Counted from the stretch's first letter, positions 18,001 to 25,926 are shown. The stretch is 64,000 bases of DNA from DASRRB01 sp036732755 (GCA_036732755.1 DAINBU010000006.1:22769-86768); one strand, 5' to 3'. Numbers and translations: made by a program. Notes: generated by a model from the letters alone, not told the origin.

Positions 18001-18967
18001 GGCGCGGCGCGACCGGCTCCTTCTCCGCGATGTCGCGCATCACGGCCTGCGGGTCGTCGCCGGGGAAGGCGTGCTCGAGGGTCAGGAGCTCGTAGAGCGT
18101 CACGCCGAGCGAGTAGACGTCGGTGCGGTGGTCCATCGGCGCCCGCTTCGCGAGCGTCTGCTCCGGGCTCATGTAGCGGTACGTGCCGAGCAGCTCGCCC
18201 GTGACCGTGAGGTCGCCGTCGCGGAGCGTGCGCGCGAGCCCGAAGTCGGTGATCCAGAGCTCGCCCAGCGAATCGACCAGCAGGTTGCCCGGCTTCACGT
18301 CGCGGTGGACGACGCCGAGCTGGTGGGCGTGGTCGAGCGCCTCGGCGGCCTGCATGCCGAGCGCGACGGCCATCCGCACGTAGCCGGGGTCGCGGTTGGA
18401 GCCGTGCGACGTGGCCGGCGTCTTCGGCTCGGTGGCCGGCGCGCGCCCCTTCATTTCGCGGATCACGGCGGCGAGGCTCTGCCCCTCGACGAGCTGCATG
18501 GCGTAGTAGTGCACGCCGCGCTCGCAGCCGACCGCGAAGACCGGGACGATGTGGGGATGGTGGAGGTGCGCCGCGGCGAGCGCCTCGTTCTTGAAGCGCT
18601 GCAGCTGCTTGGGGTCGAGCACGGCCGCGAATGGCAGCACCTTGAGCGCGACGCGCCGCCCGAGCGAGACCTGCTCCGCCTCGTAGACGACTGCCATGCC
18701 GCCGCGGCCGACCTCGCGCACCAGCCGGAAGTCGCCGAGGAGCTGGCGCTCGGCGAGCTCGCCCCCCTCCTTCGGAGCGTGCGGCATCTCGCGCGTCGCC
18801 CGGTGGATGAACTCGAGCCCGTCGAGGGCGGCGGCGAGCTCGGCGGCGCACTGCGGATGCTGCGCGAGCAGCTCTTCGCGCGGCGGCGCGCCACCCTGCT
18901 CGAGCGCGCGCAGGTAGGCGTCGAGGATCGCGCCGACGTTGCCGGCGCCCGTGGCGGTATCGCTCAT
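15050..18967 (-). CDS. Ser/Thr protein kinase with transmembrane helix and long TPR array
   Basis: A 1305-residue protein. A roughly 75-residue N-terminal extension precedes the kinase domain (about 78-360), with the Gly loop GRGGMAVV (87-94), Lys109 in VALKVL, HRDVKPGN (221-228), DFG (241-243) and YMSPEQ. A membrane helix occupies about 388-405. The remaining 900 residues are TPR repeats of about 34 residues (for example AYRKAIELEATLTQAHGNLAIAL). Eukaryote-like kinases of this design are abundant in Planctomycetes. The ATG overlaps the sigma-factor stop as ATGA, so the two are translationally coupled. Downstream, in the same orientation, lie the FAD oxidoreductase and two RiPP precursors. 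It could sense a signal through the TPR part and phosphorylate the sigma factor; this is inference. Confidence 0.93.
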   Translation of the reverse strand: MSDTATGAGNVGAILDAYLRALEQGGAPPREELLAQHPQCAAELAAALDGLEFIHRATREMPHAPKEGGELAERQLLGDFRLVREVGRGGMAVVYEAEQVSLGRRVALKVLPFAAVLDPKQLQRFKNEALAAAHLHHPHIVPVFAVGCERGVHYYAMQLVEGQSLAAVIREMKGRAPATEPKTPATSHGSNRDPGYVRMAVALGMQAAEALDHAHQLGVVHRDVKPGNLLVDSLGELWITDFGLARTLRDGDLTVTGELLGTYRYMSPEQTLAKRAPMDHRTDVYSLGVTLYELLTLEHAFPGDDPQAVMRDIAEKEPVAPRRWNDALPVDLETIVLKAMSKDPSSRYSTALEMAEDLGRYLKDQPILARRPSVAARASKWVRRHKGFVTAAFVVLLLGLVALAVDLFRVGKEQRQTQAALDRAKDNLLLARSAVDKFLVEIGISGMADLAPPRPARRRLLEAALRFHERNFDDAASIGTRVTILHALQRYDDAIALLDGRIARAASDAWAHMQRGHMLWHEQKYDDALAAIEAACTAKPDLAEAYSFRGCVLKDVGRLDAALVAHDRALELDGKSAPFHTYRANVLADMGKAQDALAEYETACQLDPDLPNCFCGKGDVLAGMGKLEEALVAYERAIAVDPSYAWAWTARGMIFVSLGRIGEAVRSHDRGVELDPGAARAHVNRGLALREAGRLDDAIAAYRKAIELEATLTQAHGNLAIALALQGKLEESLAAANEGIRLAPKSARARFNLGCVYTAMKEWENAIREYEHAIELEPGFQHAYINLASALADHGELDEAIKTSRAALEFGRDDADLWGGLGNALRDKGDYAGAHDAYLEVIRIKPNYARGRHSLGQVLAKLRKHREAIASFQEALKIDPQFANSHYEIGASFLALRDPDRAIAAFDAAVAVKPDFAEALRMKARAYVMKGDRAREIEAYEAAVRVRDDYADAWTELGRANNDARRTDAAITALTKALDLEPDKPEAHLNLGITFCHKGEPARGIAEFHIAIDLLRDRVPVVVEQRDDRQRHDATTLALAYNSLGSALDEKKELAQVLAAYHDAIRIDPGNAPAHCNLAMTLYGDGKNDAECEAHCKAAIDAEPGMAEAHYLLGQLYHMQKRYREALPYLKTGHELGSRQPGWRAKSAERIATVEKQIAFEDRLEDVVKGAAAPGNEGERLEYALILYGKQRFLEAARFFEKALASDASLANDLDRSHRYNAACTAVLAAASGAPDAAAWRGRALQWLRADLAARLAAGKVDKLADWKEDADFKSVRDEVAALPAGEREAWKKLWVDVEKAIPPK

Positions 18968-19614
18968 GGCATCCGCTCCTTCAGGATCCTGCCGACGCGC
19001 ACGAGCGCCCGCGTCCACAGCATGCGCGCCGCGTCCGGCGAGCGGCCGGTGAGCGCCGCGATCTCCTTCCACTCGAGCTCGCGCAGGTTGCGGAGCACCA
19101 GCACCTCGCGGTCCTCGGGAGCGAGGTCGGCGAGCGCATCGGCGAGGATCACGCCGCGCTCGCGCCGCTGGGCCGACTGGCTCGGCGACCGTCCCTGCGC
19201 CTCCACCAGCTCGCGCAGCATCTGCGACGAGCGATCGGCCTGCGACTCGAGCGACCGCTCGCGCTCGACGCGGCGCCCCTGCAGCGAGTAGCGCCGCCGC
19301 AGGTCGGCGAGGTTGTTCACGAGGATCTGCCGGATCCACGTGATCCACTCCTGCTCGGTCGTGCCGCGGAACTTCGGGAAGTTCTGGTGCGCCTTGAGCA
19401 GCGTCTCCTGCACCAGGTCGGAGGCGTCGGCCTTGCCCTGGACGTTCCGATCGAGGCTCGTGACGGCGATGAGCCGCAGGTAGTTGCGGTACGCCTTGAG
19501 CAGTTCGCCGAGCGCCTCGGAACCGCCCGCGCGCGCGCGCCGGATGCACTCGGAGACGCTCGCCGACGAGTCGTCGATCACGGCCGATCCGTCCGGGCGT
19601 CGGGATCGTGGCAT
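18964..19614 (-). CDS. ECF sigma factor linked to Ser/Thr kinase
   Basis: A 216-residue sigma factor. The sigma-2 region includes DASDLVQETLLKAHQNFPKFRG and EWITWIRQILVNNLADLRRR; the sigma-4 region includes DREVLVLRNLRELEWKEIAALTGRSPDAARMLW. The paired kinase gene starts at a 4-nt overlap (ATGA). ECF sigma factors encoded next to Ser/Thr kinases are a known planctomycete pattern, in which the kinase replaces an anti-sigma factor. The gene heads the minus-strand RiPP operon and faces the plus-strand operon across a 208-nt gap. The ATG MPRSRRPDG is used; no strong ribosome-binding site is visible. Confidence 0.92.
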   Translation of the reverse strand: MPRSRRPDGSAVIDDSSASVSECIRRARAGGSEALGELLKAYRNYLRLIAVTSLDRNVQGKADASDLVQETLLKAHQNFPKFRGTTEQEWITWIRQILVNNLADLRRRYSLQGRRVERERSLESQADRSSQMLRELVEAQGRSPSQSAQRRERGVILADALADLAPEDREVLVLRNLRELEWKEIAALTGRSPDAARMLWTRALVRVGRILKERMP

Positions 19615-19822
19615 GAGGATCGGAGCATAGTCCGGCGCCGCCCCCGCGTCGGGGGTCGGTCGGTCCGCGTCGGCGGCGGCTCGCTCGTCCACATGGGAGA
19701 AGGACGATTCCGCCGCGGGCGATCGAACGTTCCGCGACGCGAACAAAAGGCGGCGTTCGATGCGCCGGCGCGATGGCGTCCTTCTGCCACGACCCGGAGG
19801 CGGAACTCCGGGCGTCCGGGGG
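19615..19822. promoter_or_regulatory. Divergent intergenic region of the RiPP locus
   Basis: This 208-nt region separates the minus-strand sigma-kinase-precursor-LanC operon from the plus-strand AKR-precursor-LanB operon, so it should hold both promoters. It is somewhat less GC-rich than the flanks, with TTCGATGCG-type and CGAACAAAAGG segments around 19735-19750. I see no clear -35/-10 pair or operator. Confidence 0.5.
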
Positions 19823-20713
19823 GTGACCTTGCAAGCGGACGTCGTCGCGCGGACGAAGCTGCCCCGCCTCGCCGACCGGCTCGCGCTCGGGAGCGGCGGG
19901 CTGCGCGTCAGCCCCTGCTGCGTCGGGATGGTCGAGGACCCGGCGACGATCGCGGCCGCCTTCGACCTCGGCGTGAACTTCTTCTTCGTCAGCTCCGACA
20001 TGCACTGGCCGCTCTACGAGGCGGCGCGGCGCGGCCTCGAGCGGCTCCTCGCGCGCGGCGGCGCCGTCCGCGACGAGATCGTCGTCGCCGGCGTCTGCTA
20101 CCCGACGCAGCCCGAGTTCTGCAGCTTCCCGTTCCGCGAGCTGGTCGACGCGGTGCCGGGGCTGGGGCGGCTCGACGTGCTGCTCGCGGGCGGCGCCTAC
20201 GGCTCCGAGGTGGGCACGCGGCTCCCCGTCTACGAGCGCCATCGCGAGGAGCGCTTCCTCGGCAACCGCGCGATCGGCGTCACCTTCCACGACCGTGTGG
20301 CGGCGGCGACGGCGCTGCAGCGCGGCGGGCTCGACATCGCCTTCGTCCGCTACAACGCCGACCACGCCGGCGCGCGCGACGACCTCTTCCCGCACGTGCC
20401 CGAGCGGCCGCGGCCGCTCCTCTTCAACTTCAAGAGCACGTCGGGCTTCGTGCCGCCCGTCCGCATGGCGGAGATCGGACTCGTCGCGCCCGACTACTGG
20501 CAGCCGGAGGTCACCGACCACTACCGGTTCGCCTTCACGCGCCCGCAGCTCGACGGCCTGCTCGTCTCGCCGCGCACGCCGCGCGAGGTCGAGGGGATCG
20601 CCGCGGCGCTCGCGCGCGGCCCGCTGACCGACGAGGAGGAGACCTACCTGATCGACGTCGCCGCGGTGGCCCGCGGCGCTGCCCGAGTCCGACCCGAAGG
20701 AGAAACGACATGA
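19823..20713 (+). CDS. Aldo/keto-reductase-like protein, probably degenerate active site
   Basis: About 296 residues from the GTG at 19823 (frame open upstream to 19760; TTG at 19829 is another option). The first part matches the AKR pattern: LGSGGLRVSPCCVGMVEDPATIAAAFDLGVNFF, corresponding to the LGxTGLxVS and GVNFFDTA blocks. Where AKRs have the catalytic Asp and Tyr (FDTAxxYG), this protein reads FFVSSDMHWPLYEAA, so the tetrad is not recognisable. The C-terminal segment TPREVEGIAAALARGPLT is AKR-like. The TGA stop overlaps the ATG of precursor A3 (ATGA), coupling them. It may be a pseudoenzyme, a modified oxidoreductase or a leader-binding partner. Confidence 0.7.
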   Translation: MTLQADVVARTKLPRLADRLALGSGGLRVSPCCVGMVEDPATIAAAFDLGVNFFFVSSDMHWPLYEAARRGLERLLARGGAVRDEIVVAGVCYPTQPEFCSFPFRELVDAVPGLGRLDVLLAGGAYGSEVGTRLPVYERHREERFLGNRAIGVTFHDRVAAATALQRGGLDIAFVRYNADHAGARDDLFPHVPERPRPLLFNFKSTSGFVPPVRMAEIGLVAPDYWQPEVTDHYRFAFTRPQLDGLLVSPRTPREVEGIAAALARGPLTDEEETYLIDVAAVARGAARVRPEGETT

Positions 20714-20901
20714 GCTCGAAGAACGTCCGTCCCGAGACGAACCGCAAGCCCGATCCCGACGCCGCGACGCCGCGCAAGCGCTTCCGCATCGAGAAGCTCG
20801 AGGAGCGCATCGCCCCCAAGAAGGGCGGCAAGGGGACGAACAACTGCAGTGGCAGCGCCGGAACCAGCAGCGGCACCTTCAGCTGCGGCTCCATCTACTA
20901 G
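20710..20901 (+). CDS. RiPP precursor peptide A3 (LEERIAP leader)
   Basis: A 63-residue peptide. It starts ATG at 20710, inside an ATGA overlap with the AKR stop, with AAGGAGAAACGAC upstream. It has a more diverged N-terminus (MSSKNVRPETNRKPDPDAAT), the shared RKRFRIEKLEERIAPKKGG (residues 22-40) and a tail KGTNNCSGSAGTSSGTFSCG plus SIY. Cys are at 46 and 59, with many Ser/Thr between. It is on the opposite strand from A1/A2, 67 nt before LanB, so it is a substrate encoded next to its dehydratase. The ribosome-binding region resembles that of A1/A2 (ACCCGAAGG-AGAA-CGAC-ATG). Confidence 0.9.
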   Translation: MSSKNVRPETNRKPDPDAATPRKRFRIEKLEERIAPKKGGKGTNNCSGSAGTSSGTFSCGSIY

Positions 20902-20968
20902 GCCGGAACGGTCGTCGAGACATTTCGATGACCCGGGGGCGAAGGCGCCTGAGGGAGGAGAGAGAGTC

Positions 20969-23900
20969 TTGAGCTCGCCGCCTCCCACCGCCTTCGCCCC
21001 GTCCGGCTTCTTCGTCCTGCGCGCGCCGGCGCTGCCGTTCGCGGCGTTCGCGGGCGGCGAATCGGGCGAAGCGCCTCGCGAAAAGCTGCGCCGCCTCGTC
21101 GAGCGGCCCGACGTCCGCGAGGCGCTCTTCGTCGCCTCGCCCGACCTCGACGCGCGCCTCGAGACCTGGCGCAACGCCCCCGACTCGGAGGACGGCGCGC
21201 GCATCGAGCTGTCGCTCTGGCGCTACCTCGCGCGCATGGCCGGACGCGCGACGCCGTTCGGCCTGTTCGGGAGCTGCTCGCTCGGCGCGATCGGCGCGAC
21301 GACTCATCTCGTCCTGGGCGATCGAATGCGCCGCCACACGCGGCTCGACATGGACTACGTCGTGCTGCTGGCCGACGCGCTCGCGCGCGACTCGGCGCTG
21401 CGGCCGCGGCTGCGCTTCCGTCCCAACTCGAGCCTCTACCGCGTCGGAGAGCGCTGGCGCTACCACGAGGTCCGGCGCGAGGCGAAGGGATGGGCGCACC
21501 GGCGCTGCGCCCTCGAGGCAGCCGACTACCTCGATCTGGTGCTCGCGCGGGCGCGCGGCGGCGCGACGATCGGCGAGCTCGTGGCCACGCTGCGCGAGCG
21601 CGACGCCGATGCGACCGAAGCTGAAACCGCGGAGTACGTCGACGCGCTGATCGACCAGCAGGTGCTCGTCTCCGAGCTCGTTCCGGCGATCACCGGAGAC
21701 GAGCCGATCCACGACTGGATCGCGCGGCTGCGCGCGACCGAGGGCGGCGCGGCCGCCGCCGAGCGGCTCGAAGCGGTCCGCGACGAGCTCGCCCGCTTCG
21801 ACGCGGGCGGCCCGGGCGTCGCGCCCCCGCGCTACCGCGCGCTCGCCGCCGAGCTCGCCGCGCTGCCGGCGGAGGTCGACGTCGCGCGCACGTTCCAGGT
21901 CGACCTGTCGCGGCCGGCGCCCGACGCGGCGCTCGGGAGCGCCGTCGTCGAAGAGCTCCTGCGCGGCGTCGAGCTGCTGCGGAGGATCGCGCCGCGCCGC
22001 AACGACTCGCTCGCGAACTTCCGCCGCGCCTTCGGCGAGCGATTCGGCGACACGCCGGTGACGCGCGAGGTGCCGCTCTCCGAGGCGCTCGACGACGAGA
22101 CGGGCGTGGGAGACGGCGGAACCGACGAGGTCGTGAGCGCGGCGCCGATCCTCGACGGCCTCGAGCTCGCCGCGGCCGAGGCGCCCGCGTCGTTCGGTGC
22201 GCGCGAGCGCCACCTCCTCGAGCGCGTGACCGCCCTGTTGCAGCGCGGCGCGACCGAATGGTCGCTCAGCGACGACGACGTGGAGAAGCTCGCCGTCGAC
22301 GACCCGCCGCCGCTGCCCGACGCCTTCGCCGCGCACGCGCGCATCGAGGCCTGGTCGGCCGAGGCGGTCGACCGCGGCGAATTCCGGCTGCTGCTCCAGG
22401 GCGCGAGCGGGCCGTCGGGCGCGCGCCTCCTCGGCCGTTTTGGCCACGCCGACCCTGAGCTCGCGGACGCGGTCGCGGGCCATCTGCGGGCCGAGGAGGC
22501 GCTGCGGCCCGACGCGCTCTTCGCGGAGATCGTCCATCTGCCCGAAGGACGCGTCGGCAACATCCTCGCGCGGCCGACCCATCGCCGCCACGAGATCCCC
22601 TACCTCGGCCGCTCCGGTCTGCCCGAGTCGAACCAGATCGAGCTCGGCGATCTGCTCGTCTCGGTACGCGGCGAGCGCGTCGTCCTGCGTTCGGCGCGGC
22701 ACGGCTGCGAGGTGCTGCCGCGCCTCACCACGGCGCACAACTACACGGCGCAGCCCGGCGTCTACCGGTTCCTCTGCGGGCTGCAGGAGCAGGGGGTCGC
22801 CGGTGCTCTCGCGTGGAGCTGGGGCGCGCTCGCGAACTCGGCCTTCCTGCCACGCGTCACCTGCGGCCGTCTCGTGCTCGCGCGCGCACAGTGGCGCGTC
22901 GCGCGCGAGGAGACGGTGCGACTGCTCGAGGCCTGCGCGTCCGGTCGCGCCGCGGCGCTCGCCGCCTGGAGAGCGGAGCGCCGCCTCCCGCGCTGGGTCT
23001 GCCTGACCGAAGGCGACCACGAGCTCCCGATCGACCTCGACGAGCCGGCGCTCGTCGCCACGCTGCTCGCGCAGATGCGCAGCGACGCGACGCTGACCGA
23101 GCTCTTCCCCGCGCCCGACCGCCTCTGCGTCGCGGGACCGGAGGGGCGCCACGTCCACGAGATCCTCGTCCCGTTCGTGCGGTGCGCCGGCGCCGAAGCG
23201 CCGCGCCGCGTTCGTCCGTCGCCGCCGATGTCGAATGCCGCGCCGGCGGCCGCGGCCGCGCGCCGCTTCGTGCCCGGTTCCGAGTGGCTGACGGTCAAAC
23301 TCTACGGCGGCGCGCTCGCGGTCGACGACCTGGTGCGCACGACGGTCGGGCCGCTCGCCGTCGAATGGGCCGCCGAAGGCGTCGCGCAGCGCTGGCATTT
23401 CGTCCGCTACGCCGATCCGCACGGCCACCTGCGGCTGCGCTTCGAGGGCGAGGCGCGCCGCCTCGAGCAGGAGCTCCTGCCGCGGCTGCGCAGAGCGGTC
23501 GCCCCGCTGCTCGATGCGGGCCGCCTCTGGAAGCTCCAGCTCGATACGTACGAACGCGAGATCGAGCGCTACGGCGGGCCGGAGGGGATCGTGCACTGCG
23601 AGGAGCTCTTCCACCGCGACAGCGAGGCGATCGTCGAGCTCCTGCGCGACGCTCCGACCGAGGGCGACGGCGACCGCCGCTGGCGGCTCGCGCTGCTCGG
23701 CATGGACCGCCTCCTCGACGACGTCGGACTCGATCTCGAGACGAAGCGCCGCACGCTGCTGCGGGCGCGCGACGCGTTCCACAAGGAGTTCAAGGCGAGC
23801 GACGCGGTCGCGCGGCAGATCGGCGCGAAGTGGCGCGTCGAGTCGGCGGCGGTCGCGCGGCTGCTCGCCCCGGACGGCGACGAGGAGGACGCGTGGTCGC

Positions 23901-24166
23901 CGGCGCGCGCGGCGTTCGGGCGCCGGTCGGAGCGGAGCGCGGCCGCGCGCGCGGCGCTGCAGCGCGCGGCGGCGGACGGGAGCCTCGCCGCGCCGCTCGA
24001 GGAGATCGCGGCGGCGCTCCTCCACATGCACTGCAACCGGCTGCTGCGCGCGGCGGCGCGCACGCACGAGCTCGTGCTCTACGACTTCCTCCACCGCCAC
24101 TACAAGGGACGCGTCGCGCGCGCCGCGAGCGAGCGGCGCAACGCGTCCGACGTCTACGTCGCGTAG
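20969..24166 (+). CDS. lanB: Full-length class I lantibiotic dehydratase (LanB)
   Basis: A 1065-residue protein from a TTG at 20969, with GGGAGGAG about 9 nt upstream; the longer frame would overlap precursor A3. The N-terminal glutamylation domain begins with FAPSGFFVLRAPALPF and contains GRATPFGLFGSCSLG and HTRLDMDYVVLLAD, typical of Lant_dehydr_N. The elimination domain occupies about residues 770-1060 (GSEWLTVKLYGG, HFVRYADPHGHLRLRFEG, LDTYEREIERYGGPEG). LanB uses glutamyl-tRNA to dehydrate Ser/Thr, after which LanC cyclises. Both domains are present in one chain, unlike split LanB proteins. Its 3' end overlaps the converging flavin oxidase gene by 13 nt. Confidence 0.95.
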   Translation: MSSPPPTAFAPSGFFVLRAPALPFAAFAGGESGEAPREKLRRLVERPDVREALFVASPDLDARLETWRNAPDSEDGARIELSLWRYLARMAGRATPFGLFGSCSLGAIGATTHLVLGDRMRRHTRLDMDYVVLLADALARDSALRPRLRFRPNSSLYRVGERWRYHEVRREAKGWAHRRCALEAADYLDLVLARARGGATIGELVATLRERDADATEAETAEYVDALIDQQVLVSELVPAITGDEPIHDWIARLRATEGGAAAAERLEAVRDELARFDAGGPGVAPPRYRALAAELAALPAEVDVARTFQVDLSRPAPDAALGSAVVEELLRGVELLRRIAPRRNDSLANFRRAFGERFGDTPVTREVPLSEALDDETGVGDGGTDEVVSAAPILDGLELAAAEAPASFGARERHLLERVTALLQRGATEWSLSDDDVEKLAVDDPPPLPDAFAAHARIEAWSAEAVDRGEFRLLLQGASGPSGARLLGRFGHADPELADAVAGHLRAEEALRPDALFAEIVHLPEGRVGNILARPTHRRHEIPYLGRSGLPESNQIELGDLLVSVRGERVVLRSARHGCEVLPRLTTAHNYTAQPGVYRFLCGLQEQGVAGALAWSWGALANSAFLPRVTCGRLVLARAQWRVAREETVRLLEACASGRAAALAAWRAERRLPRWVCLTEGDHELPIDLDEPALVATLLAQMRSDATLTELFPAPDRLCVAGPEGRHVHEILVPFVRCAGAEAPRRVRPSPPMSNAAPAAAAARRFVPGSEWLTVKLYGGALAVDDLVRTTVGPLAVEWAAEGVAQRWHFVRYADPHGHLRLRFEGEARRLEQELLPRLRRAVAPLLDAGRLWKLQLDTYEREIERYGGPEGIVHCEELFHRDSEAIVELLRDAPTEGDGDRRWRLALLGMDRLLDDVGLDLETKRRTLLRARDAFHKEFKASDAVARQIGAKWRVESAAVARLLAPDGDEEDAWSPARAAFGRRSERSAAARAALQRAAADGSLAAPLEEIAAALLHMHCNRLLRAAARTHELVLYDFLHRHYKGRVARAASERRNASDVYVA

Positions 24167-25698
24167 CGCCCCGGCGAGAGGATCGAGCGCGGATCGCAGG
24201 CGAGCTTCAGGCGGCGGCGGAACGCCGCGTCGTCGCCGTTCGCCGCCGGCAGGAGCCGCATCGAGTTGACGCCGAGGCGATACGGGAAGAAGCCGCGGCG
24301 CGCGAGCCGGGCGTGCAGCCGGCGCGCGCAAGCGAGCGCGCGGCGGTCGTCGCGCGCGACGGCGCGGTCGAAGAAGAGCGGCACGACGAGGTGGGCGCTG
24401 CGCCCGTCGAGCGCCGTGATCGTGATCATCGGCTCGAAGCCGCTCTCGGCGGTCGTCCGCTCGACGATGCGCACCGCCGCGGCGACGGCGCGCCCCGTCA
24501 TCGGGACGACCGGGCTGCACCAGATGGCGCCGCAGCGGTCGCGGTCGGGGTCGGGCTCGGCGGGCGGCGCGCTGCGCTTGCGCCAGTAGGTCGCGACCAC
24601 GTCGCGCGAGACGCCGGGACGGTGGAGCTCGGCCCACCCGTCGCCGCCGCGGCCGCGCAACTGCGCCTCGCGCGTGAAGACGACGCGGCCGCACGAGGCG
24701 GCGAGCGCGTCGCGCAGCAGCCGGCGCTCGGGCGCGCGGTGGCGCTCCGTCGCGTACTCGAGCGTCCCGGAGAGGGCCCAGGAGAAGGGCTTCGGCAGCA
24801 GCGCGCGCACCAGCGCGCGCGGCAGCACGCCATCGCCCTTCGTGATCGACCGCGGGTAGCGCGTCGCGGTGCTGAGCACGCGGTAGTCGTTGGTGAGCTT
24901 CACCGGGTTGCGCAGCACGCCGCGCAGCAGCAGCGGCCGCAGCGCGTCGATCGCGCGCGGCAGGTCGCGCGCGCTCCCGATCGTCGCGGCGATCCGGTCG
25001 CCGAGCTCCGGGATCGGCGAGAGCCAGAGGGTGAGGCGCGTCACCACGCCGAAGCTCGACTGGCTGAAGAGGCCGTCGACCCACGGGCCGACCCCCCAGC
25101 GATGGAGCGGCGCCGCCGTGGCGCCCGGCAGGCGCGCGAAGCCGGTGCGCACGCATTCGCCGGTCGGCAGCACGACCTCGAGCCCGCAGACGCCGTTGAA
25201 GCGGTCGCCGAGCGGGCCGTGGCCGAGCCCGCGCTCGAGGGCGTTGGCGAGCGGGCTCGTGTCGGGCGTGCTGCCGGTCGGGTTGGCGTGGAGCCGCGAG
25301 CGGCGCCGCCGCAGGAAGGCGTGGAGCTGGCGGAAGGTGACGCCCGGCTCGAGCGTGACGTAGCCGAGGCGCTCGTCGAACTCGACGATCCGGGACATCC
25401 GGGCGAGTTCCATCACGACCGCGCCGTCGCGCACCGGCACGCGCGAGCCGTAGCCCCAGTTCTTGCCGCAGCTCACCGGATGGATCGGGACGCGGAAGCG
25501 GCCGGCGATCCGCAGGCACGCCTGCACTTCGAGGCGCGACGCAGGGCGGAGCAGCGCCGGGATGCGCTGCGCGGTCTGGAAGGTCGCGCGCTCCGCCGAG
25601 CGCCGCGCCGCCGCCGCGGTCACGACGTGGGCGTCGCCGAGCGCCCGCCTCCAGAGGCGGAGCGCCGCCTCGAGCCGGGCGCGACGGGAGTGTTTCAC
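24154..25698 (-). CDS. VAO/PCMH-type FAD-linked oxidase
   Basis: About 514 residues from a GTG at 25698. Vanillyl-alcohol-oxidase-family features are visible: SCGKNWGYGSRVPVRDGAVVMEL (residues around 75) as FAD-binding loop, IVEFDERLGYVTLEPGVTF, GSTPDTSPLANALERG, and the C-terminal CDPRSILSPGRY. The family oxidises phenols, alcohols or sugars using covalent or tight FAD. It lies on the opposite strand, tail-to-tail with LanB, and shares its RiPP context. A role in oxidising a peptide Tyr or other aromatic is inference; all three precursor tails end in or near Tyr. The start is not backed by a strong ribosome-binding site. Confidence 0.82.
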   Translation of the reverse strand: MKHSRRARLEAALRLWRRALGDAHVVTAAAARRSAERATFQTAQRIPALLRPASRLEVQACLRIAGRFRVPIHPVSCGKNWGYGSRVPVRDGAVVMELARMSRIVEFDERLGYVTLEPGVTFRQLHAFLRRRRSRLHANPTGSTPDTSPLANALERGLGHGPLGDRFNGVCGLEVVLPTGECVRTGFARLPGATAAPLHRWGVGPWVDGLFSQSSFGVVTRLTLWLSPIPELGDRIAATIGSARDLPRAIDALRPLLLRGVLRNPVKLTNDYRVLSTATRYPRSITKGDGVLPRALVRALLPKPFSWALSGTLEYATERHRAPERRLLRDALAASCGRVVFTREAQLRGRGGDGWAELHRPGVSRDVVATYWRKRSAPPAEPDPDRDRCGAIWCSPVVPMTGRAVAAAVRIVERTTAESGFEPMITITALDGRSAHLVVPLFFDRAVARDDRRALACARRLHARLARRGFFPYRLGVNSMRLLPAANGDDAAFRRRLKLACDPRSILSPGRYAT

Positions 25699-25812
25699 GG
25701 GGGAGAAGACGCCGCGCGCCCCGGGGAGCGAACGGCGGATGTTCGACCGGCGGGGGCGATGGCGTCTCTCTCCCGGGCCGCCCCGGCGCAGCCCGGCAGC
25801 AACGGAGGCGTC

Positions 25813-25917
25813 ATGGCGCGATGGTTCGAGTTCACCGACCGGATGCGGCCGCGCCGCCTCGCGCTCCTGCGCATCACCTACCTGATCGGCGTGCCGGCGC
25901 GCACGCCGCAGAACTGA
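25813..25917 (+). CDS. Short ORF (34 residues) before the M50-HlyD gene
   Basis: A strong CGGAGG ribosome-binding site lies 5 nt before an ATG encoding a basic, aromatic and Leu-rich peptide beginning MARWFEFTDRMRPRRLALLR. It ends 9 nt before the GTG of the M50-HlyD gene. It has no Cys, no Ser and no LEERIAP leader, so it is not an A1-A3 paralog. It could be a translational leader for the downstream gene or a small accessory membrane peptide. It was too short for automatic detection; its coding status rests on the ribosome-binding site, spacing and codon bias. Confidence 0.55.
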   Translation: MARWFEFTDRMRPRRLALLRITYLIGVPARTPQN

Positions 25918-25926
25918 GGCGCGCCC

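Noticed and set aside
20879..25519. 1546-residue minus-strand frame opposite LanB and part of the VAO-type oxidase
   Set aside because: Shadow of GC-rich coding; the composition is Arg/Ala only, while LanB in plus and VAO in minus frames show real motifs.
25813..25917. The 34-residue ORF as a fourth RiPP precursor
   Set aside because: No LEERIAP leader, no Cys and no Ser, so LanB/LanC could not form rings; kept only as a short ORF.
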